The notes beneath the pieces were generated by a model. That model did not search any database. It was not told the origin of the DNA and saw only the letters and a list, made by a program, of their open reading frames with translations. Both the position numbers and the translations under genes were made by a program. 64,000 nt of DNA from Neptuniibacter sp. CAU 1671 (GTDB lineage: Bacteria > Pseudomonadota > Gammaproteobacteria > Pseudomonadales > Balneatricaceae), in contig NZ_JARHUE010000006.1 in NCBI RefSeq assembly GCF_029222905.1, positions 62,001 through 126,000 on the forward strand, written 5' to 3'. Each line of letters opens with the position of its first letter. Position 1 is the first letter of the stretch. Of the stretch, positions 1-8,183 are shown piece after piece.

Positions 1-108
1 TGTGGATTCGCTACGGTGAATGATCCACAGGGAGGTGAGCAAAATCAGTATAAATCCGGCAGCGAGCGAAACATTCACTTTGGTCTGAATGGACAAGCTG
101 GTTTTCAT
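1..108 (-). CDS. N-terminus of a membrane sensor protein (partial)
   Basis: The first 36 codons of a minus-strand gene that runs off the left edge. It starts at the ATG at 108-106, with a CAGGAG ribosome binding site at 124-119. The product begins MKTSLSIQTKVNVSLAAG and then has a hydrophobic segment at about residues 13-29 followed by HRSES. A short basic cytoplasmic tail, one membrane segment and then a polar stretch is the usual start of a histidine kinase or a chemoreceptor. It diverges from dctP, which has a sigma-54 type promoter, so a DctB-like kinase of a DctB/DctD pair is attractive. That is inference, because no catalytic domain is inside the window. Confidence 0.6.
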   Translation of the reverse strand, partial: MKTSLSIQTKVNVSLAAGFILILLTSLWIIHRSEST

Positions 109-473
109 ATATGTTCTGCTCCTGGCAGCGGCGCTTAAAACAAACCGTAGGTTAATTTAGCAGTTGTCGGCGGATTGCGGAGTTTCTCAAGTGGTTGGCT
201 CAGGTTCTTTAACCCAGATCAATTTTGGGTGAAGTTGACCCGTGGTTTTCTGGGTAATGGGTGGGTTTCCATCCATTTTAAGCGGAGGACTTAAGGAGGG
301 TTGTTTTTGAAAAATTAAATAAGTATCTGTTATTTAAGGCGTTAAAAATATTTTCTGTTTGTTTTTTGGGTTTTGGCCTTTTCCTTGCTCATACATGGCA
401 TCACTCACAATAACGTGCCGACCTCTTCTCTAGGGCGGTGCGATAACAACAAAGAACGAACAGGAGATCACTT
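109..473. promoter_or_regulatory. Divergent control region between sensor gene and dctPQM
   Basis: 365 bases without a gene. It holds the minus-strand ribosome binding site of the sensor gene, an inverted repeat ACCCA (212-216) / TGGGT (226-230), further ACCC at 238-241 and TGGGT copies near 251-265, an AT-rich stretch at about 306-360, and a sigma-54 type promoter at 374-389. The layout, with repeated motifs 110-170 bases upstream of a -24/-12 element and AT-rich DNA between, is what a promoter controlled by an enhancer-binding protein looks like. The assignment of the TGGGT motifs as binding sites is inference. Confidence 0.5.
374..389 (+). promoter_or_regulatory. sigma-54 (-24/-12) promoter of dctPQM
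   Basis: TGGCCT-N5-TTGCT: the GG at 375-376 and the GC at 387-388 are separated by exactly 10 bases, as required for RpoN promoters (consensus TGGCAC-N5-TTGCW). Transcription would start near 400, leaving a leader of about 75 bases before the dctP ATG. In Pseudomonas aeruginosa dctPQM is controlled by DctB/DctD with RpoN, which fits the sensor gene on the other side. Confidence 0.7.
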
Positions 474-1460
474 ATGCGTTTACTCGCTGCTGCCGTCACT
501 ACTCTGGCATTGTCATTCGGGGCTCAGGCTGTCATGGCTGCTCCGATCGAAATCAAATTTTCTCACGTGGTTGCGGAAAACACCCCGAAAGGCCAGATGG
601 CCCTTAAATTCCGCGATCTGGTTAAAGAGCGTCTGGGCGATGATAAAGTCGTTGTAGAAGTGTTCCCGAACTCACAGCTGTTTGGCGATAACAAGGTTCT
701 GGAAGCCATGCTGCTGGGCGATGTGCAGATGGCTGCGCCAGCACTGTCCAAGTTCCAGAAATACACTGACCAGCTCCAGGTATTTGACCTGCCTTTCCTG
801 TTCAAGGATATGGCGGCTGTAGAGCGTTTCCAGCAGGGCCCTGAAGGTCAGAAGCTGCTGGATTCACTGCGCAAAAAAGGTCTGGTGGGTCTGGGTTACC
901 TGCACAACGGTATGAAACAACTGTCTGCTTCTGAGCCGATGCGTGTTCCTGCGGATGCGTCCGGTAAGAAATTCCGCATCATGACCTCTGACGTACTGCA
1001 GGCGCAGTTTGAAGCGGTGGATGCGGTGCCACTGAAAAAGCCATTCTCTGAAGTGTTCACCCTGCTGCAGACTAAAGCGATTGATGGTCAGGAAAACACC
1101 TGGTCCAACATCTACTCCAAGAAATTCTTTGAGGTACAGCCTTATATCACTGAATCCAACCACGGTGTGCTGGATTACCTGGTAGTGACCTCTACTGAAT
1201 TCTGGATGTCGCTGGATGAGTCTGTGCAGACTGAACTGAAAAAAGCACTGGATGAAGCGATTGCTTACGGCAACGACATCGCCGGCAAAAAGACTGAAGA
1301 AGACAAGCAACTGATCATCGAATCCAAACGTTCTGAAGTTGTAACCCTGTCTGATGCTGAGCGTCAGCAGTGGGTTGAAGCGATGAAACCGGTTTGGAAA
1401 CAGTTTGAAGATGCTATCGGCGCTGACCTGATCAAAGCGGCTGAAATGTCTAACCAGTAA
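474..1460 (+). CDS. dctP: TRAP transporter periplasmic binding protein DctP
   Basis: 328 residues, the usual length of a DctP-type solute receptor. A signal peptide is visible (MRLLAAAVTTL, cleavage likely after VMA at residue 22). The mature part carries family hallmarks: LFGDNKVLEAMLLGDVQM near residue 70, the KKFRIM strand with the arginine that binds the substrate carboxylate, and GQENTWSNIYSKKF followed by VQPYITESNHG. It captures a C4-dicarboxylate-like acid in the periplasm and hands it to DctQM. The start has AGGAG at about 462-466. It is the first gene of dctPQM, separated from dctQ by 157 bases that contain two strong hairpins. The exact substrate cannot be read from sequence. Confidence 0.9.
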   Translation: MRLLAAAVTTLALSFGAQAVMAAPIEIKFSHVVAENTPKGQMALKFRDLVKERLGDDKVVVEVFPNSQLFGDNKVLEAMLLGDVQMAAPALSKFQKYTDQLQVFDLPFLFKDMAAVERFQQGPEGQKLLDSLRKKGLVGLGYLHNGMKQLSASEPMRVPADASGKKFRIMTSDVLQAQFEAVDAVPLKKPFSEVFTLLQTKAIDGQENTWSNIYSKKFFEVQPYITESNHGVLDYLVVTSTEFWMSLDESVQTELKKALDEAIAYGNDIAGKKTEEDKQLIIESKRSEVVTLSDAERQQWVEAMKPVWKQFEDAIGADLIKAAEMSNQ

Positions 1461-1471
1461 TCACTGCAGTG

Positions 1472-1543
1472 ATGGGCAGGCAGTGCCTGCCCATTCTCAG
1501 TATTGACCGGAAAGCCGGGTGATTAGCCGACTTTCCAGTCAAT
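1472..1543 (+). promoter_or_regulatory. Two tandem intercistronic hairpins between dctP and dctQ
   Basis: Hairpin 1: ATGGGCAGGC (1472-1481) pairs perfectly with GCCTGCCCAT (1485-1494) across a 3-base loop. Hairpin 2: ATTGACCGGAAAG (1502-1514) pairs with CTTTCCAGTCAAT (1531-1543), 12 of 13 matched, with an inner CGG/CCG pairing. Neither is followed by a proper U-tract, so they look more like 3'-end protecting or attenuating structures than simple terminators. Such structures typically raise the amount of binding protein relative to the membrane subunits. Confidence 0.65.
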
Positions 1544-1617
1544 GCTGCATCAGCTGACTGCTCGCTGGTTTGAACAGCAGATAACAATAAACGGTAGAGT
1601 CCCTCTGAGGTTTCCCC

Positions 1618-2187
1618 ATGGTGAGAAATATCATTAACCAATTTGAAGAGAGCTTTCTCTCTTTGCTGTTGGTATCGATGACCCTTCTGGTATTTGCAGA
1701 AGTGGTCGCCCGTTTCGGCTTCAGTGCCGGTATTCACTGGGCACAGGAGGTCACCCTGATCCTGTCGGCCTGGTTTGTGCTCTTTGGCGCCTCTTATGGC
1801 GTTAAAGTCGGTGCGCATATTGGTGTGGATGTGTTTGTAAAAGCCCTGCCCAACAAGATGCATCGCATTGTCACTGTGATCGCCATTCTGCTGTGTCTGG
1901 CGTACTGCGGCATGTTCCTTTACGGCTCATGGATCTACCTCAGCAAGATGAAGATGATCGGTATTGAACTGGAAGATCTGCCGATTCCGAAATGGACTGT
2001 GATGAGCATTCTGGTGATCGGTTTTGTGCTGCTGATTATTCGTTTTCTGCAGTTGGGTTGGAAAGTGATTAAAGGTGAAGCCGATGGTTTCCATCTGGCC
2101 GATGAAGCGGAAGAGTCGATGGAGATTGCCAAAGAGCTGAAAGAAACAGCGCTGGCCGATGATGCTTCAACAGGGGGTAAAAAATAA
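1618..2187 (+). CDS. dctQ: TRAP transporter small membrane subunit DctQ
   Basis: 189 residues with four hydrophobic segments: about residues 15-35, 43-62 (HWAQEVTLILSAWFVLFGASYG), 81-105 and 120-143. The AQEVT/W..LFGASYG region is typical of DctQ. The C-terminal tail is hydrophilic and acidic. It forms the membrane complex with DctM for sodium- or proton-driven uptake of DctP-bound substrate. The stop codon overlaps the dctM start by one base, indicating translational coupling. The start is the ATG after the cttccccATG sequence; the ribosome binding site is modest (TGAGG at about 1606-1610). Confidence 0.88.
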   Translation: MVRNIINQFEESFLSLLLVSMTLLVFAEVVARFGFSAGIHWAQEVTLILSAWFVLFGASYGVKVGAHIGVDVFVKALPNKMHRIVTVIAILLCLAYCGMFLYGSWIYLSKMKMIGIELEDLPIPKWTVMSILVIGFVLLIIRFLQLGWKVIKGEADGFHLADEAEESMEIAKELKETALADDASTGGKK

Positions 2188-3584
2188 TGACCATTGCGAT
2201 TCTGTTTATCACCCTGTTTGCCTGTATGTTTATGGGCATGCCGATCGCGATTGCGCTTGGCTTGTCCTCAATCACAACCATTCTGATGTTCTCCAACGAC
2301 TCGCTGGCGTCGATTGCGTTGAAGCTGTTTGAGGCAACATCTGAACATTACACCCTGCTGGCGATTCCGTTTTTTATTCTGTCGTCGTCATTCCTGTCCA
2401 CCGGTGGTGTGGCTCGCCGCCTGATCAACTTTGCGGTTGATACGGTGGGGCACATTCGTGGCGGTCTGGCGATGGCATCGGTTATGGCCTGTATGCTGTT
2501 TGCGGCTGTATCGGGTTCGTCTCCGGCCACAGTGGCCGCGATTGGTACCATTGTAATTGCGGGGATGGTGCGCTCCGGTTATCCCAAGGCGTTTGCTGCC
2601 GGGGTTATCGCTAATGCGGGTACGCTGGGTATTCTGATTCCTCCCTCCATCGTGATGCTGGTGTATGCCGCAGCGACCGAAGTGTCTGCTTCACGTATGT
2701 TTATGGCGGGTTTTATTCCCGGCATCATGATGGGTCTGATTCTGATGATCGCCATCTATATCGTGGCACGCATCAAAGGCCTGCCTTCGCAGCCGTTCCC
2801 GGGTTTTGGCAAACTGCTGCGCTCCGGTCTGGTGGCGCTGGGCGGTCTGATGCTGATCATCATCGTGCTCGGTTCTATTTACGGCGGTATTGCCTCACCG
2901 ACCGAAGCGGCGGCGGTGGCTGCAGTGTATGGTTTCCTGATTGCGGTGATTGGCTACCGTGATATTGGCCCGCTGAAAAACAGTCCATGGATTAAGGCTG
3001 ATGAGGGTGTTTCTGCTGCGGTTGTGCGCAATAGCTGGCAGATTGCTCTGGCATTTCCACGTTCTATCTTCGACAAAGAAGTGCGCAAAGTGGTGCTGGA
3101 TGCCTCTAAGGTCTCCATGATGCTGCTGTTCATCATCGCCAATGCGATGCTGTTTGCTCACGTACTCACCACAGAACGTATTCCACACAACATTGCAGAA
3201 GCGATCATCGAGTGGGGCCTGCCTGCCTGGGGTTTCCTGATTGTGGTGAACATTCTGCTGCTGATTGCCGGTAACTTTATGGAGCCGTCAGCCATCCTGC
3301 TGATCATGGCGCCAATTCTGTTTCCGATTGCCATGAAACTGGGTATCGACCCAATTCACCTGGGCATCATCATGGTGGTGAACATGGAGATCGGTATGCT
3401 GACACCGCCGGTGGGGCTCAATCTCTTTGTGACGGCGGGGATTACCGGGGAGAACATGTTGTGGGTAATCAAGGCCTGTCTGCCGTGGCTGGGTCTGTTG
3501 CTTGGCTTCCTGATGCTGATTACTTACGTGCCGGAAATATCACTGTTCCTGCCGGAATATATAGATAAGTTAAAAGGTTACTGA
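2187..3584 (+). CDS. dctM: TRAP transporter large permease DctM
   Basis: 465 residues with about 12 hydrophobic segments and the DctM signatures SGSSPATVAAIGTIVI (about residue 110), GTLGILIPPSIVMLVYA (about 145), GGIASPTEAAAVAAVYG (about 235) and GMLTPPVGLNLFV (near 410). It is the transport channel of the TRAP system. It is about 40 residues longer than a typical DctM (near 425) because of a polar loop at about residues 258-305 that contains WIKADEG and FPRSIFDKEVRK. This longer type is known in the C4-dicarboxylate group. It is the last gene of the operon and is followed by a terminator. Confidence 0.92.
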   Translation: MTIAILFITLFACMFMGMPIAIALGLSSITTILMFSNDSLASIALKLFEATSEHYTLLAIPFFILSSSFLSTGGVARRLINFAVDTVGHIRGGLAMASVMACMLFAAVSGSSPATVAAIGTIVIAGMVRSGYPKAFAAGVIANAGTLGILIPPSIVMLVYAAATEVSASRMFMAGFIPGIMMGLILMIAIYIVARIKGLPSQPFPGFGKLLRSGLVALGGLMLIIIVLGSIYGGIASPTEAAAVAAVYGFLIAVIGYRDIGPLKNSPWIKADEGVSAAVVRNSWQIALAFPRSIFDKEVRKVVLDASKVSMMLLFIIANAMLFAHVLTTERIPHNIAEAIIEWGLPAWGFLIVVNILLLIAGNFMEPSAILLIMAPILFPIAMKLGIDPIHLGIIMVVNMEIGMLTPPVGLNLFVTAGITGENMLWVIKACLPWLGLLLGFLMLITYVPEISLFLPEYIDKLKGY

Positions 3585-3676
3585 TGAGTTAAACGATCAC
3601 AGACGATCCCGTGAACAGGAGCCCAGGGGCAGTGGGCGATGGGAAATGGCCGCTGCCCCGCATTCGTCGTGCTTTG

Positions 3677-3701
3677 ACCACCGCTTGCGGTGGTTTTTTT
3701 T
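3677..3701 (+). terminator. Rho-independent terminator of dctPQM
   Basis: ACCACCGC/GCGGTGGT stem (3677-3694) directly followed by a run of T's (3695-3701). It lies 93 bases after the dctM stop. Confidence 0.85.
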
Positions 3702-3708
3702 ATCTTTT

Positions 3709-3737
3709 TTGTGGCAGGGAATGAGTGTGGCTATAAT
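3709..3737 (+). promoter_or_regulatory. sigma-70 promoter of the membrane protein gene at 3770
   Basis: TTGTGG (3709-3714), 17 bases, then a perfect TATAAT (3732-3737). The leader would be about 25 bases with AGGA as ribosome binding site. Confidence 0.65.
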
Positions 3738-3769
3738 GTGCGCCCTGAAACATTCACAGGATATGAGTT

Positions 3770-4291
3770 GTGTTGGGTAACGTTGCTGCGCTCTGGGGTA
3801 TTACCGGTATCTGTCTGATTCTGGGCAGCGCTATTTATCGTTTGAGCGGAATCGCTCTGGAAACATTCAGCGTGCCACTGGAGTGGTACCACTGGGCCGC
3901 CATTGTCGGCAGCATGATCTTTATGGGTTTTGCCGAAGGTTACCGTGGTTTTCAGCAGGCCTGGTCGCCACGTGTTGCGGCGCGGGTGCTGTTTTTATCC
4001 GGCAATGTCTCTCCCGTCCGGTTTTTTCTGGCCCCGTTGTTCTGTATGGGGTTCTTCGCCATCAAGCGTCGCCGCATGATTGTGACTTACTGCCTGACGG
4101 GCGGCATTATCTGCATGGTTCTGCTGGTGCATCAGTTGAATCAGCCCTGGCGGGGCATTATTGATCTGGGCGTGGTGACCGGTCTTATCTGGGGTTTAGC
4201 GTCCCTGCTGGTGTTTGTATTTCAGGCGTTTTTTGGCGAAGGGTTTTCGCATTCACCTGAAATGCCGGAGACACTGGCTAACTCGCATTAA
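3770..4291 (+). CDS. Conserved-type membrane protein of unknown function
   Basis: 173 residues starting at GTG (3770) with AGGA eight bases upstream; the ATG at 3763 is in another frame and stops at once. Four hydrophobic segments can be seen: about residues 3-26, 40-58, 83-101 and 105-160 (probably two helices). There is a basic RRRR loop after residue 99. No enzymatic motif is visible and I do not recognise a named family. It has its own promoter and terminates tail-to-tail with the HD-GYP gene, overlapping by four bases (4288-4291). Coding potential is good in codon use, so it is likely real. Confidence 0.7.
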   Translation: MLGNVAALWGITGICLILGSAIYRLSGIALETFSVPLEWYHWAAIVGSMIFMGFAEGYRGFQQAWSPRVAARVLFLSGNVSPVRFFLAPLFCMGFFAIKRRRMIVTYCLTGGIICMVLLVHQLNQPWRGIIDLGVVTGLIWGLASLLVFVFQAFFGEGFSHSPEMPETLANSH

Positions 4292-5412
4292 GCTGACTGA
4301 GCCAGTGGCGGGTCCTGATATTTTTCAGCGATATGTGCCACTTCTTCATGCTGCTCTTCCAAAACGCGGATACAGGCGCGGTCGATTTTGCCTTTATCTG
4401 CCATCGCATGCAGTTCTGCCAGCGCGTCTTCGACAGGCCACGCAGGCTTGTATGGGCGTTCACTGATCAGTGCATCAAAGATATCCGCAACGGTGACAAT
4501 GCGGGCTTCGTAGGGCACCTCTTCACCTTTCAGACCTTTTGGATAACCGCTGCCATCCATAAACTCGTGGTGAGAGCCGACAATATTCAGCATCAGTGAC
4601 GAGTCGGGTAGTTCCTGCAGGCTGAATTTGCCGACGATCTTGTTCACGATATCCAGCCCTTTCTGCACATGCTGTTGCATGATGGCCCGTTCCTCTGGCG
4701 TCAGCGGGCCGGGTTTTAACAGAATGCTGTCGGGAATGCCGATTTTGCCAATGTCGTGTAGCGGCGCAAACAGCTGTATATGTTCAACCGCTTCGTCAGT
4801 CAGTCCCCACTGGTCCGCCAGGTGTCGTGCAATCGGGTGGGCGTAGCGCGCCATACGCTCCAGATGGGCGCCGGTTTCAAAATCCCGCAGATGGCTGAAG
4901 TCCCGCGCCAGATTAACGCTGGAGAGAATCGCATTGACCACACTGAGTTCAGCACTGAGGGTCATATTGACCAGATTGCAGTACAGCAACAGGTCACGTT
5001 GAACCTTGTCGGAAAATACAGCGGGTTGTTTTGAATTAAAAAACAGGAAACCGATAAATTTGCCGTTGTGAAACTGGGGTACTGTCAGTGATGAACGGTA
5101 GCCCTGTGACAATACCCAGGCACTGTGGGTTTTATCCGGTGTCAGGCATTCATCAAGGTGATGGAGTACCCGAATCTCAGCCGTTTCCGCCAGGCGTTTC
5201 AGGCAGGGGCTCAGCGACAAACGGCTTTCGTACCCTTTGATGGCATGCCCCTCAAGGGTGCTGTTGATAAACGTCTTGAGCATATCTTCCTGTTCATCAA
5301 ACAGGGTCAGGGCGATGCGGTCCACTGCAGGCACTGAGTCCAGAATACGTTGATGCAGCACGGCAAGCCGTTCGGTCAGGGTGGTGCCGGTTTCAAATAA
5401 CTGTTGCTGCAT
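4288..5412 (-). CDS. GAF/HD-GYP domain cyclic di-GMP phosphodiesterase
   Basis: 374 residues. The N-terminal part, about residues 10-165, resembles a GAF sensory domain (SVPAVDRIALTLFDEQ, SSLTVPQFHNGKFIGFLFFNS). The C-terminal part, about 175-345, is an HD-GYP domain with the metal-binding HD pair in PLHDIGKIGIPD and the HHEFMDGSGYPKGL motif, then VTVADIFDAL. These residues are the ones needed to hydrolyse cyclic di-GMP, so the enzyme is probably active. There is no membrane segment, hence it is cytoplasmic. The ATG has CAGGTG upstream. What the GAF domain senses is unknown. Confidence 0.88.
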   Translation of the reverse strand: MQQQLFETGTTLTERLAVLHQRILDSVPAVDRIALTLFDEQEDMLKTFINSTLEGHAIKGYESRLSLSPCLKRLAETAEIRVLHHLDECLTPDKTHSAWVLSQGYRSSLTVPQFHNGKFIGFLFFNSKQPAVFSDKVQRDLLLYCNLVNMTLSAELSVVNAILSSVNLARDFSHLRDFETGAHLERMARYAHPIARHLADQWGLTDEAVEHIQLFAPLHDIGKIGIPDSILLKPGPLTPEERAIMQQHVQKGLDIVNKIVGKFSLQELPDSSLMLNIVGSHHEFMDGSGYPKGLKGEEVPYEARIVTVADIFDALISERPYKPAWPVEDALAELHAMADKGKIDRACIRVLEEQHEEVAHIAEKYQDPPLAQSA

Positions 5413-5555
5413 AAAACACCTGATTACCAGTGGCCGGGGGTACAGGTCAGCTTAGTCAATAGAAGGGGATTTAAACATTGATCGGTGTCATAAAATACCA
5501 ACCCATTGGTCGTCTAAATTTAAACGGAAGTTTGCCCGATGGGTTTGAGCAGGCA

Positions 5556-5581
5556 GCCTGAGCCGAATCACCGGCCCAGGC
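5556..5581 (-). terminator. Hairpin downstream of ilvA
   Basis: On the minus strand GCCTGGGCCG pairs with CGGCTCAGGC (one G-U pair) across a six-base loop, 15 bases after the ilvA stop. No T-run follows, so it may be a Rho-dependent end or a 3' stabiliser rather than a classical terminator. Confidence 0.4.
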
Positions 5582-5595
5582 AGATATGGGACAGA

Positions 5596-7113
5596 TTAAC
5601 CGAGGAAAAGTCGGTAGGCGCTATTGTCGGTTTCGTTCCAGTAGTTGTAGCCGATCTCATCGAGGAACTGTACCACCAGTGGGTAGTCCTCTTTTTCCAC
5701 CTGCATGCCCACTAAAACCCGGCCATAGGCAGCGCCATGGTTGCGGTAGTGGAACATGGAGATGTTCCAGCGGCTGCCCAGTTGGCTGAGGAAATTCATC
5801 AGCGCACCGGGGCGCTCAGGAAACTCGAACCGGTAAACCACTTCATTATTTACCGCCGCCGGAGCATGGCCACCGACCATGTAGCGGACATGCAGTTTGG
5901 CGGTTTCGTTATCGGTCAGATCAACTACCTCATAACCCTTGTCGGTCAGGGTGGTCACCAGCTCGTCACGGTCGGTTCCACCGGGCTTGATCTGGATGCC
6001 GGCAAATACAATCGCGCTCTGATTATCACTGAAGCGGTAATTGAACTCGGTAATGTTGCGACGGCCCAGTGCCGAGCAGAACTTTTTAAAGCTGCCCGGT
6101 TTTTCCGGGATACGTGCGGCGATGATCGCTTCGCGTTTTTCGCCCAGCTCAGAACGCTCGGCAATGTGGCGCAGCCGATCAAAATTGACGTTGGCGCCGG
6201 AGTCGATGGCGATCAGCGTCTGATCCTGTAACTTTTCGCGCTCGATATATTTTTTCAGGCCCGCGACACCCAGCGCACCGGCCGGTTCGCAGATCGAGCG
6301 GGTGTCATCGTAAATATCTTTGATGGCGGCACAGATCTCATCAATGCTGACGGTAATAACCTCGTCCACATATTTTTGTGCCAGCTCAAAAGTGTTTTCG
6401 CCAATCTGAGCCACGGCAACGCCGTCGGCGAAGATGCCAACCTGTGGCAGTACCACCCGTTCACCGGCATCCATCGCGGCTTTCAGGCAGGCGGATTCCT
6501 CGGATTCAACACCGATCACTTTGATATCGGGACGCAGGTATTTTACGTAGGTGGCGATACCGGCAATCAGACCGCCGCCGCCCACGGGCACGAAGATGGC
6601 ATGGATCGGGCCGGACTCCTGGCGCAGCAACTCCATGGCAATGGTGCCCTGGCCTGCGATCACATCCGGATCATCAAACGGGTGCACGTAGGTCATCCCT
6701 TTTTCCTCTACCAACTGCTTGGCAAAGGTGGCAGCCTCGTCGTAGGCATCGCCATGCAGGACCACTTTCCCACCCAGACGACGAACGTTATTCACTTTGA
6801 CGTCCGGGGTGGTTTTTGGCATCACGATGGTGGCTTTAACACCCAGCTTGCGGGCTGACATGGCCAGTCCCTGAGCATGATTTCCGGCAGATGCCGCGAC
6901 CACACCGCAGGCCTTTTCGGCTTCAGTGAGCTGCGCCATCTTGTTATAGGCGCCACGCAGCTTGAAAGAAAACACCGGTTGTTTGTCTTCCCGCTTCAGC
7001 AAAATTCGGTTCTGCAGCCGTTCAGACAGCCCGCGGGCTTCGTCCAGCGGTGTTTCCACGGCTACATCGTAGACGCGGGCTTCCAGAATTTTTTTGATAT
7101 AGCGGTGCGGCAT
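5596..7113 (-). CDS. ilvA: Biosynthetic threonine deaminase (threonine ammonia-lyase)
   Basis: 505 residues, close to the 514 of E. coli IlvA. The PLP lysine sits in SFKLRGAYNKM (about residue 50); SAGNHAQG and the phosphate-binding GGGGLIAG are present. The C-terminal third holds two ACT-like regulatory domains (EKPGSFKKFCSALG and ERPGALMNFLSQLG), the hallmark of the isoleucine-feedback-inhibited biosynthetic form rather than the short catabolic one. It converts threonine to 2-oxobutanoate in isoleucine synthesis. It is divergent from rpiA, an arrangement shared with many gammaproteobacteria. Confidence 0.95.
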   Translation of the reverse strand: MPHRYIKKILEARVYDVAVETPLDEARGLSERLQNRILLKREDKQPVFSFKLRGAYNKMAQLTEAEKACGVVAASAGNHAQGLAMSARKLGVKATIVMPKTTPDVKVNNVRRLGGKVVLHGDAYDEAATFAKQLVEEKGMTYVHPFDDPDVIAGQGTIAMELLRQESGPIHAIFVPVGGGGLIAGIATYVKYLRPDIKVIGVESEESACLKAAMDAGERVVLPQVGIFADGVAVAQIGENTFELAQKYVDEVITVSIDEICAAIKDIYDDTRSICEPAGALGVAGLKKYIEREKLQDQTLIAIDSGANVNFDRLRHIAERSELGEKREAIIAARIPEKPGSFKKFCSALGRRNITEFNYRFSDNQSAIVFAGIQIKPGGTDRDELVTTLTDKGYEVVDLTDNETAKLHVRYMVGGHAPAAVNNEVVYRFEFPERPGALMNFLSQLGSRWNISMFHYRNHGAAYGRVLVGMQVEKEDYPLVVQFLDEIGYNYWNETDNSAYRLFLG

Positions 7114-7247
7114 ACAAAATCTGCTGTGTTATAGATGTTCCTGCAAGCCGGTAAGGCGTTAGGAATCACCGGGTTTTACCCATGATTAAAGGCGGAAATG
7201 GTAAAGCTTATGTGTGTTTGCGTCTACAAGCGGGCAGGGCAGATGCG

Positions 7248-7253
7248 TATAAT
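7248..7253 (+). promoter_or_regulatory. -10 element of the rpiA promoter
   Basis: Perfect TATAAT, 54 bases before the rpiA ATG; the -35 region (TACAAG at 7225-7230, spacing 17) is a weak match. Confidence 0.45.
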
Positions 7254-7306
7254 TACGTTTTGCGCTGCCACTGCAGCCCGTTAATCACAACCACAGTGAG
7301 ATCAGC

Positions 7307-7978
7307 ATGACTCAGGATGAAATGAAACAGGCAGTGGCGCAGGCCGCGGTGGACTACATCAAACCCCGGCTGGGGCGGGACAGCATTGTGGGCGTAGGCA
7401 CTGGCTCAACGGCGAACTGCTTTATTGATGCCCTGGCAGAGATCAAGCACCTGTTTGATGGTGCGGTGGCCAGCTCGGAAGCCACGGCTGAACGCCTGAA
7501 AGGACATGGTATTCAGGTATATGACCTGAACAGCGTGAATGAGCTGGATGTGTATGTAGATGGTGCGGATGAGTTTGATCCGTACTTGAATCTGGTTAAG
7601 GGTGGCGGTGGTGCCCTGACCCGGGAAAAAATCGTCGCTGCAGTTGCCAAAGAGTTTGTTTGTATCGTGGACAGCACCAAGCAGGTTGATCTGCTGGGCG
7701 CGTTTCCACTGCCGGTGGAAGTGATCCCGATGGCGCGCTCTCAGGTGGCCAGAGCACTGGTGAAAATGGACGGCATGCCGGTCTGGCGTGAAGGTTTTAC
7801 CACTGACAACGGCAACTGCATTCTGGATGTGTATGACCTCGAAATACTTGATCCCAAAAGGCTGGAAGCTGAACTGAACAATATTGTGGGTGTGGTTACC
7901 AACGGCCTGTTTGCTCAGCGTGGTGCAGATATTGTACTGATGGGTACCCCGGAGGGGGTGGTGACACTGACGAAGTGA
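7307..7978 (+). CDS. rpiA: Ribose-5-phosphate isomerase A
   Basis: 223 residues, full length. It interconverts ribose 5-phosphate and ribulose 5-phosphate in the pentose phosphate pathway. Family motifs are [13 protein letters not shown] (about residue 29), VDGADEFD (about 84) and [12 protein letters not shown] (about 98), which carry the substrate phosphate loop and the catalytic Asp/Glu/Lys. The start follows GTGAGATCAGC. It is divergent from ilvA with its own promoter and is closed by a strong terminator 23 bases downstream. Confidence 0.96.
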   Translation: MTQDEMKQAVAQAAVDYIKPRLGRDSIVGVGTGSTANCFIDALAEIKHLFDGAVASSEATAERLKGHGIQVYDLNSVNELDVYVDGADEFDPYLNLVKGGGGALTREKIVAAVAKEFVCIVDSTKQVDLLGAFPLPVEVIPMARSQVARALVKMDGMPVWREGFTTDNGNCILDVYDLEILDPKRLEAELNNIVGVVTNGLFAQRGADIVLMGTPEGVVTLTK

Positions 7979-8000
7979 TCACTCACAGTCGCTGTAACGT

Positions 8001-8030
8001 AAAAGGCCCCGTCAGTGAACGGGGCCTTTT
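8001..8030. terminator. Bidirectional rho-independent terminator
   Basis: GGCCCCGT/ACGGGGCC stem flanked by AAAA on the left and TTTT on the right (8001-8030). It ends rpiA on the plus strand and probably the 39-residue gene coming from the right on the minus strand. Confidence 0.9.
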
Positions 8031-8063
8031 CGTATCAGCCGGAACTGATATCGGATTTGGCTA

Positions 8064-8183
8064 TCAGAAGCTCAAACGGCTGATGGCAATGCTGGCTGGC
8101 ATGGTAATCCAGGCGATCGCGATCAGGTTGATAATAATCCAGCTAAAGCCCGCAGGGTCGCGGTAGTTTTCATCATGTGCCAT
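8064..8183 (-). CDS. 39-residue single-span membrane peptide
   Basis: Short minus-strand gene: ATG at 8183-8181, stop TGA at 8066-8064. A good ribosome binding site (AGGGTGA) lies five bases before the ATG. The product starts MAHDENYRDPAGFSW, then has one hydrophobic helix (about residues 15-33, with two Trp and a Pro after it) and ends SRLSF. Polar N-terminus, helix and short basic tail indicate an inner-membrane peptide. Downstream lies the bidirectional terminator at 8001-8030, as expected for a real transcription unit. I do not recognise a family; function unknown. Confidence 0.6.
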   Translation of the reverse strand: MAHDENYRDPAGFSWIIINLIAIAWITMPASIAISRLSF

